Assembly (NCBI RefSeq): GCF_003933245.1
Contig: NZ_QUSX01000005.1
Span: forward strand, 1-51,915
Source of the DNA: Maribacter algicola
GTDB lineage: Bacteria; Bacteroidota; Bacteroidia; Flavobacteriales; Flavobacteriaceae
Direction of reading: 5' to 3'
Length of the DNA stretch: 51,915 nucleotides
This document shows, in pieces, positions 6,882 through 15,443 of the stretch. The notes under the pieces were generated by a model. The model saw only the letters and a list, made by a program, of their open reading frames with translations. It did not search any database and was not told where the DNA came from. Position 1 is the first letter of the stretch. Each line of letters opens with the position of its first letter. Made by a program: the position numbers and the translations under genes.

Positions 6882-8432
6882 TTAAAATGGTACATCGTCT
6901 TCATCTTCTGGATCCAACCCTTGATTCATGGAGCTACCAAAGGCGTCGTCAGCACTTGGAAGGTTCTTCGTTGTAAAAGGGTTCTCCTCGTTATCGTTCA
7001 TTTTGGACTGAAACTCAAAAGGCGAATCGAAATCATCCAAATTATCAAATTTACCTTGACTTCCAATAAATTTAAGTCGAATATTGTCCAATCCACCATT
7101 TCTGTGTTTTGCTACAATAAATTCCGCTTGGCCTTGCGTTGGGGTGCGTTCTTCGTCGTCCCATTCCTCAATTTTATAGTATTCGGGTCGGTAGATAAAG
7201 GAAACAATATCGGCATCCTGCTCTATAGCCCCGGATTCCCTCAAATCTGAAAGAATTGGTCTCTTGCTACCACCTCTCGTCTCAACGGCCCTTGAAAGCT
7301 GTGACAAGGCGATTACGGGCACGTTCAATTCCTTTGCCAACGCTTTTAAATTCCTGGATATCGTAGATATTTCCTGTTCCCTATTTCCTCCTTTTTGACT
7401 ACCACCGGCCGTCATCAACTGCAAGTAATCTATCATAATCATTTTAATACCATGTTGGGAAGCCAGTCGCCTTGCCTTGGCGCGCAAATCAAATATGGAT
7501 AAGGAAGGCGTATCATCAATGAACAAAGGAGCTTTTTCCAAGGTTTTTACCTTTACGTTCAATTGTTCCCATTCGTGTTTTTCTAATTTGCCCGTTCTCA
7601 ATTTCTCCGAAGAAAGACCCGTCTCCGATGAAATCAATCTAGTTATCAACTGTACAGAGGACATTTCCAAGGAAAAGAAGGCTACCGGAGTGTTTGAATT
7701 TACGGCCATATTTCTGGCCATGGACAAGGTCAACGCCGTTTTACCCATACCCGGACGCGCGGCAACGATTATTAAATCACTCGGTTGCCAACCTGAGGTC
7801 AACTTGTCCAACTTATCAAATCCGGAAGGTATTCCACTAAGACCCTCCCTATTGGCAATCTCCTCGATTTTCTTCTTGGCTTGTATCACCAAATTCTGCG
7901 CGGTTTCGGCAGACCTTTTAAGATTACCTTGGGTGACATCATATAATTTAGCCTCGGCATTGTCCAGAAGGTCAAAAACGTCGGTACTTTCATCGTATGC
8001 ATCCTCAATAATCTCGTTTGAAATTTTTATCAAGCTGCGCTGAATATATTTCTGAAGTATGATACGGGCGTGGAACTCGATATGTGCCGAAGATGCCACT
8101 TTTTGAGTCAATTTTATAAGGTAAAAATCGCCCCCAACGGCTTCCAATTTTCCAGCTTTCTTCAATTGGGAAGAAACGGTTAATAAATCCACGGGTTGCG
8201 ATTCCTCGAACAATATGAATATCGCCTCATAGATAAATCTATGGGCATCCTTATAAAACACATCGGGATGAAGAATATCTATTACTTCATCGACCCCTTT
8301 TTTGTCAATCATCATTGCGCCAAGCACAACTTCCTCTAAATCAATAGCTTGTGGCGGTATCTTTCCCCTTTCGAGGCTAATAATTGTAGATTTGTCAATC
8401 TTGCGACCAACAAAAGGTTGTGTGTTCTCCAT
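6882..8432 (-). CDS. dnaB: Replicative DNA helicase DnaB
   Basis: The hexameric helicase that unwinds DNA at the replication fork. The 516 residues show the N-terminal DnaB domain (about 25-130), a linker, and a RecA-like helicase core with Walker A ARPGMGKT (225-232), Walker B MIMIDYLQL and the motif DLRESGAIEQDADIV. After the core comes an acidic, low-complexity tail ending PEDEDDVPF, which resembles the C-terminal tip of single-strand-binding protein. No intein is present. The ATG at 8432 follows a weak -7 box (TATATTTTCG). It is transcribed away from accA's 3' end, with a terminator at 6797. Confidence 0.97.
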   Translation of the reverse strand: MENTQPFVGRKIDKSTIISLERGKIPPQAIDLEEVVLGAMMIDKKGVDEVIDILHPDVFYKDAHRFIYEAIFILFEESQPVDLLTVSSQLKKAGKLEAVGGDFYLIKLTQKVASSAHIEFHARIILQKYIQRSLIKISNEIIEDAYDESTDVFDLLDNAEAKLYDVTQGNLKRSAETAQNLVIQAKKKIEEIANREGLSGIPSGFDKLDKLTSGWQPSDLIIVAARPGMGKTALTLSMARNMAVNSNTPVAFFSLEMSSVQLITRLISSETGLSSEKLRTGKLEKHEWEQLNVKVKTLEKAPLFIDDTPSLSIFDLRAKARRLASQHGIKMIMIDYLQLMTAGGSQKGGNREQEISTISRNLKALAKELNVPVIALSQLSRAVETRGGSKRPILSDLRESGAIEQDADIVSFIYRPEYYKIEEWDDEERTPTQGQAEFIVAKHRNGGLDNIRLKFIGSQGKFDNLDDFDSPFEFQSKMNDNEENPFTTKNLPSADDAFGSSMNQGLDPEDEDDVPF

Positions 8433-8510
8433 AGTGCGAAAATATACAATTAACCTTTAGTTAACTTTAATTGAGTTGAAACCAATGTCCACAGTTAACT
8501 AACAATTGCC

Positions 8511-8540
8511 TGTTGATAAAATACAATTTTATGTTGATAA
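8511..8540. promoter_or_regulatory. Pair of DnaA-box-like sites upstream of dnaB
   Basis: TGTTGATAA occurs at 8511-8519 and 8532-8540, 21 bp apart (two helical turns). Its complement TTATCAACA differs from the DnaA consensus TTATCCACA at one base. Both lie in the 166-bp gap upstream of dnaB. DnaA binding is an inference. Confidence 0.35.
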
Positions 8541-8543
8541 CAT

Positions 8544-8571
8544 AAAAAAACCGAAGATGAAAATCTTCGGT
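8544..8571 (-). terminator. accA terminator
   Basis: ACCGAAGAT and ATCTTCGGT (8550-8558 with 8563-8571) form a 9-bp stem around a 4-base loop, followed on the minus strand by seven T. It lies 28 bp after the accA stop. Confidence 0.88.
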
Positions 8572-8598
8572 CCAATGTCATGCTGTTAAAATGGTAGT

Positions 8599-9552
8599 TT
8601 AACCATTAAATACTCCCATATTGGCATATTTTTCCATCCGTTGCTTCACCAATTCTTTTGGTGATAACTTTTGGAGTTCCTCATAATGTGCGGCAATTTT
8701 ATTTTTGAGGATTTCAAAGGTTTTTTCCCTGTTGGCGTGTGCCCCTCCTGCGGGTTCCTTTACAATTTCATCTATCAATTTGAGTTTTTTCATATCACTG
8801 GCCGTAAGCTTCAATGCTTCCGCCGCCCTTTCCTTGAATTCCCAACTTCTCCAAAGAATTGATGAACAGGATTCTGGTGAAATAACCGAATACCAAGTGT
8901 TCTCCAACATCAAAACCTTGTCACCTACTCCTATTCCCAAGGCTCCGCCCGAAGCTCCCTCACCAATTATCGCTACGATTATGGGTACTTCCAATCGCGT
9001 CATTTCCAAAATATTCCGGGCAATTGCCTCTCCCTGACCTCTTTCCTCCGCCTCAATTCCTGGATAGGCACCAGGAGTATCGATAAGTGTTACCACTGGT
9101 ATGCCAAATTTCTCGGCAGATTTCATCAATCGTAACGCCTTTCTATACCCTTCTGGATTGGCCATACCAAAGTTCCTGTATTGTCTTGTCTTGGTGTTGT
9201 AGCCTTTTTGTTGCCCAATGAACATGTAACTCTGATCACCTATTTTACCCAATCCCCCGATCATGGCCTTATCGTCCTTTACGTTACGATCCCCATGCAA
9301 TTCAAGAAATGTATCCCCACAAATTGCCCTGATGTAATCCAACGTGTAGGGTCTGTTTGGATGTCTCGATAATTGAACACGTTGCCAAGGTGTGAGGTTC
9401 TTATAGATTTCCTTCCTTGTCTCCTCTAATTTCTTCTCTATTTGTTTACAGGTTTCGGATACGTCTACATCACTTTCCTCTCCTATAACAATACACTTGT
9501 CCAATTGGTCTTCCAATTCCTTAATTGGAAGTTCAAAATCCAAATACTCCAT
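8599..9552 (-). CDS. accA: Acetyl-CoA carboxylase carboxyltransferase subunit alpha
   Basis: The alpha subunit of the carboxyltransferase that makes malonyl-CoA, the first step of fatty acid synthesis. The 317 residues show the family's [20 protein letters not shown], the [16 protein letters not shown] core and the oxyanion-forming glycines in [15 protein letters not shown]. The beta subunit gene is not in the window. The longest frame uses a TTG at 9561; the ATG at 9552 ([10 protein letters not shown]) is the normal family start. A -7 box TATCTTTG lies at 9585-9592 on the minus strand. Confidence 0.96.
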   Translation of the reverse strand: MEYLDFELPIKELEDQLDKCIVIGEESDVDVSETCKQIEKKLEETRKEIYKNLTPWQRVQLSRHPNRPYTLDYIRAICGDTFLELHGDRNVKDDKAMIGGLGKIGDQSYMFIGQQKGYNTKTRQYRNFGMANPEGYRKALRLMKSAEKFGIPVVTLIDTPGAYPGIEAEERGQGEAIARNILEMTRLEVPIIVAIIGEGASGGALGIGVGDKVLMLENTWYSVISPESCSSILWRSWEFKERAAEALKLTASDMKKLKLIDEIVKEPAGGAHANREKTFEILKNKIAAHYEELQKLSPKELVKQRMEKYANMGVFNG

Positions 9553-9584
9553 AGTTTTCAATAAGATTTCGTTCGTTGTGCAGG

Positions 9585-9592
9585 CAAAGATA
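9585..9592 (-). promoter_or_regulatory. accA -7 promoter box
   Basis: TATCTTTG on the minus strand, followed by CCTGC. No -33 TTG at the expected distance. Confidence 0.5.
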
Positions 9593-9619
9593 AAACTTTA
9601 ATGGGTAATCTGCCCATAG

Positions 9620-10600
9620 TCATTTGGCAGATAACTTGGAATGTAAAGCATCCAGCTTTATCCATACTTTACAATTTTTGTTTCCATATAAAAACCTCCT
9701 TACTTTCCTTATGGGTAGTCTGTTTAGACTTGCCCTGTATTTTAATATCCCGTTCAATATCACCGTGCATAAAATAATTAGGGCACCTATATAAAACAAT
9801 GGATTCAATTGTTCTTCCGAACCAAAAATAAACCAAGCCAATAGGATACCGTAAACGGGTTCCAAATTGGTCGTTAACATTACGGTATAGGGTGTCAATA
9901 CGCGCATCACTTTAATAGAAGCAAAAAAAGCATAGGCAGTACAAATTAGGGCCAGAATAAAAATATATGACCAATCCATCTTGCTTAGTTGAAAAAATTC
10001 AGACGAAAAACTGCCTCCTATGGCCAAAATCAAGGAAAGAAACAAGACTCCTATACTTAATTCATAAAATGATATTACCGAAGGTTTATGCTGTTTTACC
10101 AATTTTCCATTGACCAATGAAAATACCGCAGCCAAAAAAGCAGAGCATAAGGCCACCAACATGCCATAGGTATGGTTGGACTCCACCCTAAAGATCAAAA
10201 CGAGCCCTGCAATAACCAAGATCCCAAACAACAATTCATATACAATTACTTTGCGCCCAAAAACGAAGGGTTCCATCAAAGCGGTAAAAAAAGCTCCCGT
10301 GGACATCATGGCCAGTGCTACGGATATGGTGGAAATCTTTATGGCATAAAAAAACGTGACCCAGTGGCTGGCAACCACCATCCCTCCAAAAATCAACCAA
10401 CCCAAAGCCCTTCTGTCTACCTTTAAACGAAGGCGAACCACTAAGATGTAAATTAAAATAAATACAGAAGCCAATAACATCCTATACCATACCAACGGTA
10501 GGGAATCAATGGAAATCAATTTTCCCAATATCGCTGTAAAGCCCCAAATAAAAACAATTACGTGTAAATGGATTAGGTTGAGAATTCTATCTTTTTGCAT
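9620..10600 (-). CDS. EamA/DMT family transporter
   Basis: An inner-membrane protein of 326 residues with about ten hydrophobic segments in two EamA repeats, the layout of drug/metabolite exporters. The first repeat starts HVIVFIWGFTAILGK and the second ends near TNLEPVYGILLAWFIFGSEEQL, a typical EamA ending. A basic tail of about 45 residues follows. Substrate unknown. The longest frame starts at 10639, but the ATG at 10600 (MQKDRILNL) gives a 14-bp overlap with the permease gene upstream, as usual in a coupled operon. Third gene of tgt-lptF/G-eamA. Confidence 0.88.
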   Translation of the reverse strand: MQKDRILNLIHLHVIVFIWGFTAILGKLISIDSLPLVWYRMLLASVFILIYILVVRLRLKVDRRALGWLIFGGMVVASHWVTFFYAIKISTISVALAMMSTGAFFTALMEPFVFGRKVIVYELLFGILVIAGLVLIFRVESNHTYGMLVALCSAFLAAVFSLVNGKLVKQHKPSVISFYELSIGVLFLSLILAIGGSFSSEFFQLSKMDWSYIFILALICTAYAFFASIKVMRVLTPYTVMLTTNLEPVYGILLAWFIFGSEEQLNPLFYIGALIILCTVILNGILKYRASLNRLPIRKVRRFLYGNKNCKVWIKLDALHSKLSAK

Positions 10601-11669
10601 TTTGCAGAAGATAAAAGGCCAATAGGCCAAAAAGTACATTAGGAATGATTACCGCCAATAAAGGCGAAAATCCGGACTGTTCCGCGAGCGTTCCAAAAAC
10701 CTTGTCAAAAAAGATAAATACAAAGGCCACCAAAATACCGAAAGCCAAGTTCACACCCATTCCACCCCTTCTTTTTACCGAGGAAACCGCTACCGCTATT
10801 ATAGTGAGAATAAACGCCGTTAAAGGCAATGCCCATCGTTTGTATTTGACCAGAATATAGGTATTGATATTGGATGCCCCCTTTCGTTTTTGATCGGCAA
10901 TAAATTGATCTAGTTCAAACAGGTTTTTCGTCTCTGCTACATAGGAAACGGGGGTGAGATCATCTATTTTAAATGAAAAAATCGTGTCCAGTCGACGTTT
11001 GCTCTCCAAGATTGCGGAATCCCCTACCATTTTACGTTTTACATAGGAAGTAAGCCTATAGGTACTGTCCTTTTCCACCCATCGTATATTTACTGCGGAT
11101 ATTTTAAAATCGAGCTTGTTGTCTCTATGGAACCTTTCATAGGTGAAATTATGCCCCAATTGCCTCGCGGGATCAAAACTACTAACATAGATAAAATCCG
11201 TTTCGTTAAGTTGGTTAAATATATTGTTGGTAATCCTGTCCTGCTTACCGCGCTTAAGGTATTTAAACTTGAATTCATTAAAACCGATACTTGCCTGAGG
11301 AACAATAAACATGGTCATAAAGAACATGATAATGGCGATGATGGTGGCCCCGATCAAGTAGGGTCGCAGGAACCTGCCATAGGAAACCCCGGAACTTAAT
11401 ATGGCAACGATTTCCGTATTATTGGCCAGCTTTGACGTAAAAAAGATGACCGATAGAAAAAGAAAAATTGGAAAGAGAAGACTACCTATGTAAATGGTAA
11501 AATTTAGATAATAGAACAGTATTTCATTCAATGGTGCCTCATTGTCGATCATCTTCCCGATCTGCTCCGCCAAATTTACCATTATCCCTATTGGGATGAA
11601 TAAGAGCAGCATCAAGGCGAAAGTGGCCAAGTAACGCTTTAATATGTATTTGTCTATTATAGAGAGCAC
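10587..11669 (-). CDS. LptF/LptG family permease
   Basis: A 360-residue inner-membrane permease of the YjgP/YjgQ family, part of the ABC machine that lifts lipopolysaccharide out of the membrane. Three N-terminal membrane helices (starting IIDKYILKRYLATFALMLLLF), a periplasmic beta-rich domain of about 150 residues and three C-terminal helices match the family. It cannot be told whether it serves as LptF or LptG. The start is GTG, whose G is shared with the tgt TAG stop. LptB is encoded far away at 42141. Confidence 0.9.
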   Translation of the reverse strand: MLSIIDKYILKRYLATFALMLLLFIPIGIMVNLAEQIGKMIDNEAPLNEILFYYLNFTIYIGSLLFPIFLFLSVIFFTSKLANNTEIVAILSSGVSYGRFLRPYLIGATIIAIIMFFMTMFIVPQASIGFNEFKFKYLKRGKQDRITNNIFNQLNETDFIYVSSFDPARQLGHNFTYERFHRDNKLDFKISAVNIRWVEKDSTYRLTSYVKRKMVGDSAILESKRRLDTIFSFKIDDLTPVSYVAETKNLFELDQFIADQKRKGASNINTYILVKYKRWALPLTAFILTIIAVAVSSVKRRGGMGVNLAFGILVAFVFIFFDKVFGTLAEQSGFSPLLAVIIPNVLFGLLAFYLLQNAKR

Positions 11670-12799
11670 TACAGTCTTCTGTCCATTTGTTTTACCATGC
11701 TATTCTTCCAAGTATAAAAATCCCCGTCCAAAATATGCTTTCTTGCTTGACGTACCAACCAAAGATAGAATCCTAAATTGTGAATTGTAGCGATTTGTTT
11801 TCCCAAATATTCATTCGCCACGAACAAATGTCTTAAATAGGCCTTGGTGTATTCCCTATCAACAAAGGTAGTTCCCATTTCATCAATGGGCGAAAAATCA
11901 TCCTCCCATTTTTTGTTCTTTATATTGATGGTGCCATGTGCCGTAAAAAGCATCCCATTTCTTGCGTTTCTGGTCGGCATTACACAATCGAACATATCAA
12001 TTCCCAGGGAAATATTTTCCAAGATGTTTATGGGAGTACCCACCCCCATTAAATATCTGGGTTTGTCCTCGGGAAGGATTTCACAGACCACCTCGGTCAT
12101 GCCGTACATTTCCTCGGCAGGTTCCCCAACAGAAAGTCCGCCGATGGCATTTCCCTCAGCACCCGCGTTCGCTATATATTCGGCGGACTGTCTACGTAAA
12201 TCCTTATAGGTAGAACCTTGTACTATGGGGAAAAAGCTCTGGGAATAGTCGTAGACAAAAGGGGTTTTTTCCAAATGGCCGATACATCGGTCCAACCATC
12301 GGTGGGTCATGTGCATGGAACGCTTGGCATAATTATAATCACAGGGATAAGGGGTGCACTCATCAAAGGCCATGATGATATCCGCGCCAATTACACGTTG
12401 GATTTCCATGACATTTTCAGGTGTGAACATATGCATTGAACCATCAATGTGGGATTTGAACTTCACCCCTTCTTCCTTTATTTTTCGGTTTCCGGACAGC
12501 GAGTACACCTGATAGCCTCCACTATCGGTCAAAATGTTTCGGTCCCATCCCATGAATTTATGAAGACCGCCCGCCTTCTGAAGAATATCGGTCTTTGGCC
12601 TTAGAAACAAGTGATAGGTGTTGCCCAGAATAATATCCGGATTTATCTCCTCCTTGAGCTCCTTTTGATGTACCCCCTTGACAGATGCTACCGTTCCAAC
12701 GGGCATAAAAATAGGGGTTTCAATCTTACCATGATCGGTTACAATAGTTCCCGCCCTAGCCTTGCTCTGAGAATCGGTTTTATGTAGTGTAAATTTCAA
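11669..12799 (-). CDS. tgt: tRNA-guanine transglycosylase
   Basis: Exchanges guanine-34 for preQ1 in tRNAs for Asp, Asn, His and Tyr, the insertion step of queuosine synthesis. The 376 residues carry TDSGGYQVYSLSG (Asp92), GGLSVGEP, MGVGTP and the nucleophile region MFDCVMPTRNARNG (Asp271). The usual zinc site CxCxxC is missing: the matching segment reads PIDEMGTTFVDREYTKAYLRHLF (from about 305), with no cysteine, although His340 in ATIHN remains. I recall the same change in other flavobacterial Tgt, so it looks like a lineage trait. The start is TTG at 12799 behind a TATCTTTG box. Confidence 0.95.
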   Translation of the reverse strand: MKFTLHKTDSQSKARAGTIVTDHGKIETPIFMPVGTVASVKGVHQKELKEEINPDIILGNTYHLFLRPKTDILQKAGGLHKFMGWDRNILTDSGGYQVYSLSGNRKIKEEGVKFKSHIDGSMHMFTPENVMEIQRVIGADIIMAFDECTPYPCDYNYAKRSMHMTHRWLDRCIGHLEKTPFVYDYSQSFFPIVQGSTYKDLRRQSAEYIANAGAEGNAIGGLSVGEPAEEMYGMTEVVCEILPEDKPRYLMGVGTPINILENISLGIDMFDCVMPTRNARNGMLFTAHGTINIKNKKWEDDFSPIDEMGTTFVDREYTKAYLRHLFVANEYLGKQIATIHNLGFYLWLVRQARKHILDGDFYTWKNSMVKQMDRRL

Positions 12800-12818
12800 T
12801 ACCCTTTAATATAAGGAG

Positions 12819-12845
12819 CAAAGATAATGAACTCCTTGGCTCCAA
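12819..12845 (-). promoter_or_regulatory. tgt operon promoter
   Basis: On the minus strand TTG (12843-12845), 16 bases, then TATCTTTG (12819-12826) followed by CTCC. The spacing is shorter than the usual 19, but the -7 box is strong and shares the CTCC extension with thrS. Confidence 0.55.
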
Positions 12846-13038
12846 AACTTAATAAAAACCAAAGAAGGTTTTAGGTTTTAAGTCAATCTTACTACTCCTT
12901 GCGACCAAAGAAAAACCCCAACGCCACTAAATTTGCCAAACAATAAAAGAACTTTACCTTCCGTTCTGATGGTATAACGAGAAAGGAAACGATTGGTATT
13001 GTTCTTGATACTGATGTTTCAATAAAAACAAAACTATT

Positions 13039-13626
13039 ATGAAAAAAACACTTTTTCTTACTGTTATGCTCTTGACCGGTCTGACCGCAATGGCACAAAG
13101 TGGCTCCGGTTTCGGAATAAAGGGAGGTTTAAATTACGCAGGTAATGGAAACTATTTTGATTCTACACGTGACGCCTTCGAAAACCCCGATAAAAATTTA
13201 GGATACCATTTGGGTATTTTCGGGAAATTAGGAGGTAAAATCTATGTGAGACCTGAATTGGTATACACCAAAATATCCTCCACGTATGAGAACGATGATT
13301 TTAAAATGAGTAAACTTGATGCTCCCGTTCTATTGGGTATCAATGTCATTGGTCCTTTACATGTATTTGCGGGACCCTCTTTCCAGTACATTTTGGACAC
13401 CGAGTTTGATGGCGTGACCTTAGGTAATGTAGAGAACGATTTTACCGTTGGCCTAAATATTGGTGCCGGCGTGAATTTGGGCAAGTTGGGAATCGATTTG
13501 CGCTATGAACGAGGATTTAGTGAAAACGAGGTCAACTTCATCAACACTACAGGTGGTATACCCACAGGTGATAGAATCGACACTAGACCGGACCAACTTA
13601 TATTAAGTCTGTCCTTAAAGATTTAA
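13039..13626 (+). CDS. Outer-membrane beta-barrel protein (PorT-like)
   Basis: A 195-residue exported protein. The signal peptide MKKTLFLTVMLLTGLTAMAQ is clear. The mature part alternates hydrophobic and polar residues in eight or so strands (FGIKGGLNYAG, YHLGIFGKLGG, YVRPELVYTK, GPLHVFAGPSFQYIL, FTVGLNIGAGVNLGKLGIDLRYERG) and ends in LILSLSLKI, as in small Bacteroidota barrels of the outer membrane beta-barrel/PorT-like family. Specific function unknown. It is a single gene with a shared terminator downstream. The 239-bp gap before it, apart from the tgt promoter, shows nothing I can name. Confidence 0.8.
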   Translation: MKKTLFLTVMLLTGLTAMAQSGSGFGIKGGLNYAGNGNYFDSTRDAFENPDKNLGYHLGIFGKLGGKIYVRPELVYTKISSTYENDDFKMSKLDAPVLLGINVIGPLHVFAGPSFQYILDTEFDGVTLGNVENDFTVGLNIGAGVNLGKLGIDLRYERGFSENEVNFINTTGGIPTGDRIDTRPDQLILSLSLKI

Positions 13627-13650
13627 CCAGGTATATTTCACATAAAAATT

Positions 13651-13681
13651 AAAAAGGCTTCCAAAGTTTGGAAGCCTTTTT
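13651..13681. terminator. Bidirectional terminator
   Basis: AAAAAGGCTTCC and GGAAGCCTTTTT form a 12-bp stem with a 7-base loop, lying between two convergent genes. A T-run is present on both strands. Confidence 0.9.
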
Positions 13682-13707
13682 AATTCCTGAGAATATACTA
13701 ATACCGA

Positions 13708-14676
13708 TTATGAATCTCTATCCAAATGATCTGGGGTACCATCCCCATCCGTGTCCTTAAACTCCACAAATTTCCCTTCTTCGTCCAGCACGATTTCCTC
13801 TCTAGTGGGTATACCATCACCGTCGTCGTCTGTATCGTTATAGTTCGCCAAAAAAACATTAAACTCGGTATCTCCATCCGTATTATCGTTGTTTAAGTTT
13901 CCATCACCATCAATATCCTCCAGAATAGAAGGTATACCGTCTCCATCAAAATCCGTATCCTTTTCATAAGCAAATGCGTCAACCTTAAAAATCAACGGTG
14001 TATAAGCGGCAATAGCAGAACCTGAACCACGATTAAAATAGGCCAAACCAGATGGTATAAAAATAGCTCCTATACCATAATCCGAATAAGCTACCGTGCC
14101 GTCCTCATTCAACATTAGATCGGTACCCGTTTTAAAATATTCCATACCATTACCAAACCCTCGTACAACTCCTGATAAGTTAAATGAAATCGGTTGATTA
14201 CTGGATGCGTCAAATAATGTACCGTCTAAAAGTGTTCCTTCATATCTCAAAAGCACATTATCACCTATCGTAGGTGTATTCTCTGAGGATCCTTGTCTTA
14301 CTACAAGATAATATAGTGTATGTTCCGCAATCTCTTCATCACTTACCCCAAAACTAGCCGACTCCACGGTAATCGTTTCCATCCCGAATTCTATACCCGG
14401 TAAGGAACCACTATCTAATATGGAGGTCTTTGTTTCATTTTCCCCGGCTATCGTATCAAATCGTATTTTAAAGTCGAATCCTTCTGGCGGGTTTTGAAAA
14501 TCCTCATAGTTAAAAAAATGGGTACTTAAAAACTCCCGTATTTCGGCATCATCCTCAGCGGCAACTTCTATGATGGATCTTGGAGGAACTATCGTCCCCG
14601 GCGAATCATCATCCTTTTTACAGGACCAAATCGTTACGAAAACAACGGTAAGAATTACAATGTTTTTGAATTTCAT
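13708..14676 (-). CDS. FKBP-type peptidyl-prolyl isomerase lipoprotein with calcium-repeat tail
   Basis: A 322-residue putative lipoprotein. The leader MKFKNIVILTVVFVTIWSC ends in a Cys followed by KKDDDS. The middle holds an FKBP-like isomerase domain: IGDNVLLRYEGTLLDGTLFDAS, then VVRGFGNGMEYF and GIGAIFIPSGLAYF. The last 80 residues are rich in Asp, with DxDxDG repeats (DTDFDGDGIPS, DIDGDGNLNND, DTDDDGDGIPT, DTDGDGTPDHLD), similar to thrombospondin type 3 calcium-binding repeats. Likely a surface or periplasmic folding factor. The longest frame begins at a TTG (14682); the ATG at 14676 is preferred. Confidence 0.87.
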   Translation of the reverse strand: MKFKNIVILTVVFVTIWSCKKDDDSPGTIVPPRSIIEVAAEDDAEIREFLSTHFFNYEDFQNPPEGFDFKIRFDTIAGENETKTSILDSGSLPGIEFGMETITVESASFGVSDEEIAEHTLYYLVVRQGSSENTPTIGDNVLLRYEGTLLDGTLFDASSNQPISFNLSGVVRGFGNGMEYFKTGTDLMLNEDGTVAYSDYGIGAIFIPSGLAYFNRGSGSAIAAYTPLIFKVDAFAYEKDTDFDGDGIPSILEDIDGDGNLNNDNTDGDTEFNVFLANYNDTDDDGDGIPTREEIVLDEEGKFVEFKDTDGDGTPDHLDRDS

Positions 14677-14713
14677 CAACAATATTTTAGGCGCGCAAGA
14701 TACAATTTTCCCC

Positions 14714-14721
14714 TATTTTTG
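14714..14721 (+). promoter_or_regulatory. -7 box for the S4-domain gene
   Basis: TATTTTTG, 31 bp before the ATG at 14753. No good -33 TTG is seen. Confidence 0.4.
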
Positions 14722-14752
14722 TGGGAAACCTTAACAAAGATTTTAGTTTGCC

Positions 14753-15136
14753 ATGCGTATTGATAAGTACCTTTGGAGTACCCGTTATTTTAAGACAAGA
14801 AATATTGCCACCATTGCCTGTAAAAAAGGTCAGGTCAAAATTAATGACCAAACAGCAAAGCCTAGTAGGGAAATATTTCCTATGGATAAAATAATCGTTC
14901 GTAAAAACCAAATTGATTACGAACTTACCGTTTTGGATATTCCAGAAAGCAGAGTAGGTGCCAAATTGGTGGATATCTACAGAAAGGACACTACGCCTAA
15001 GGAAGCTTTTGACCATCAGGAACTTTTACAATATTCCAAGGAATATTACCGTAAAAAAGGAACGGGTAGGCCTACCAAGAAAGATCGTAGGGAAATCGAT
15101 GACTATTTGGACATCAATGAAGAAGATGATGAGTAA
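14753..15136 (+). CDS. RNA-binding S4 domain protein, Hsp15-like
   Basis: A 127-residue protein starting with an S4 RNA-binding domain: MRIDKYLWSTRYFKTRNIATIACKKGQVKIN matches the Hsp15/HslR family, which in E. coli binds free 50S subunits carrying a stalled nascent chain. The C-terminal part (GRPTKKDRREIDDYLDINEEDDE) is the usual basic-then-acidic tail of the flavobacterial form. It is divergent from the FKBP gene. Probably a ribosome-rescue factor; the exact role here is inferred. Confidence 0.88.
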   Translation: MRIDKYLWSTRYFKTRNIATIACKKGQVKINDQTAKPSREIFPMDKIIVRKNQIDYELTVLDIPESRVGAKLVDIYRKDTTPKEAFDHQELLQYSKEYYRKKGTGRPTKKDRREIDDYLDINEEDDE

Positions 15137-15443
15137 AGAATGAAGAGTGAAAAATGATCATAAACAACAAGTGCAGAATGAAGAGTTCAGACTGAAAAAC
15201 GTAAAATGAATAGTTTTTTTCTAAAATCCAACAACGAACAACCAACAAGAAACAATCAACAACCATCAACCAAAAACGAGCAACGTAAATGTGTAGAATG
15301 CATAGTTGAAAGTGCAGAGTGAATAGCTCAAAATTCATTAAGAATCAAATTACCAACATCGAATAGCGAATAGCGAATAGCGAATAGCGAATAGCGAATA
15401 GCGAATAGCGAAATTAACCTCTATATTTATCCTTTAGAACTGA
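15137..15443. repeat. Low-complexity intergenic region with a 7-bp tandem repeat
   Basis: No gene is visible in these 307 bases. Three kinds of simple sequence follow one another: GAA/GTGAA-type units (15137-15215), CAAC/CAA-type units (about 15228-15285) and a perfect tandem array of GAATAGC, seven copies plus three bases, at 15361-15412. The array ends some 30 bp before the next start codon, so changes in copy number could alter the promoter spacing of the phosphoribosyltransferase gene. Confidence 0.85.

Noticed and set aside
7477..8043. 188-residue plus-strand frame within dnaB
   Set aside because: Antisense shadow of a strongly conserved gene; no promoter and no family features.
9608..9632. 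Terminator for the EamA gene (ATCTGCC/GGCAGAT hairpin)
   Set aside because: The stem overlaps the stop codon, has an 11-base loop and no T-run follows, so it is too weak to call.
15361..15412. Possible CRISPR array
   Set aside because: The 7-bp units are contiguous without spacers, so this is a simple tandem repeat.
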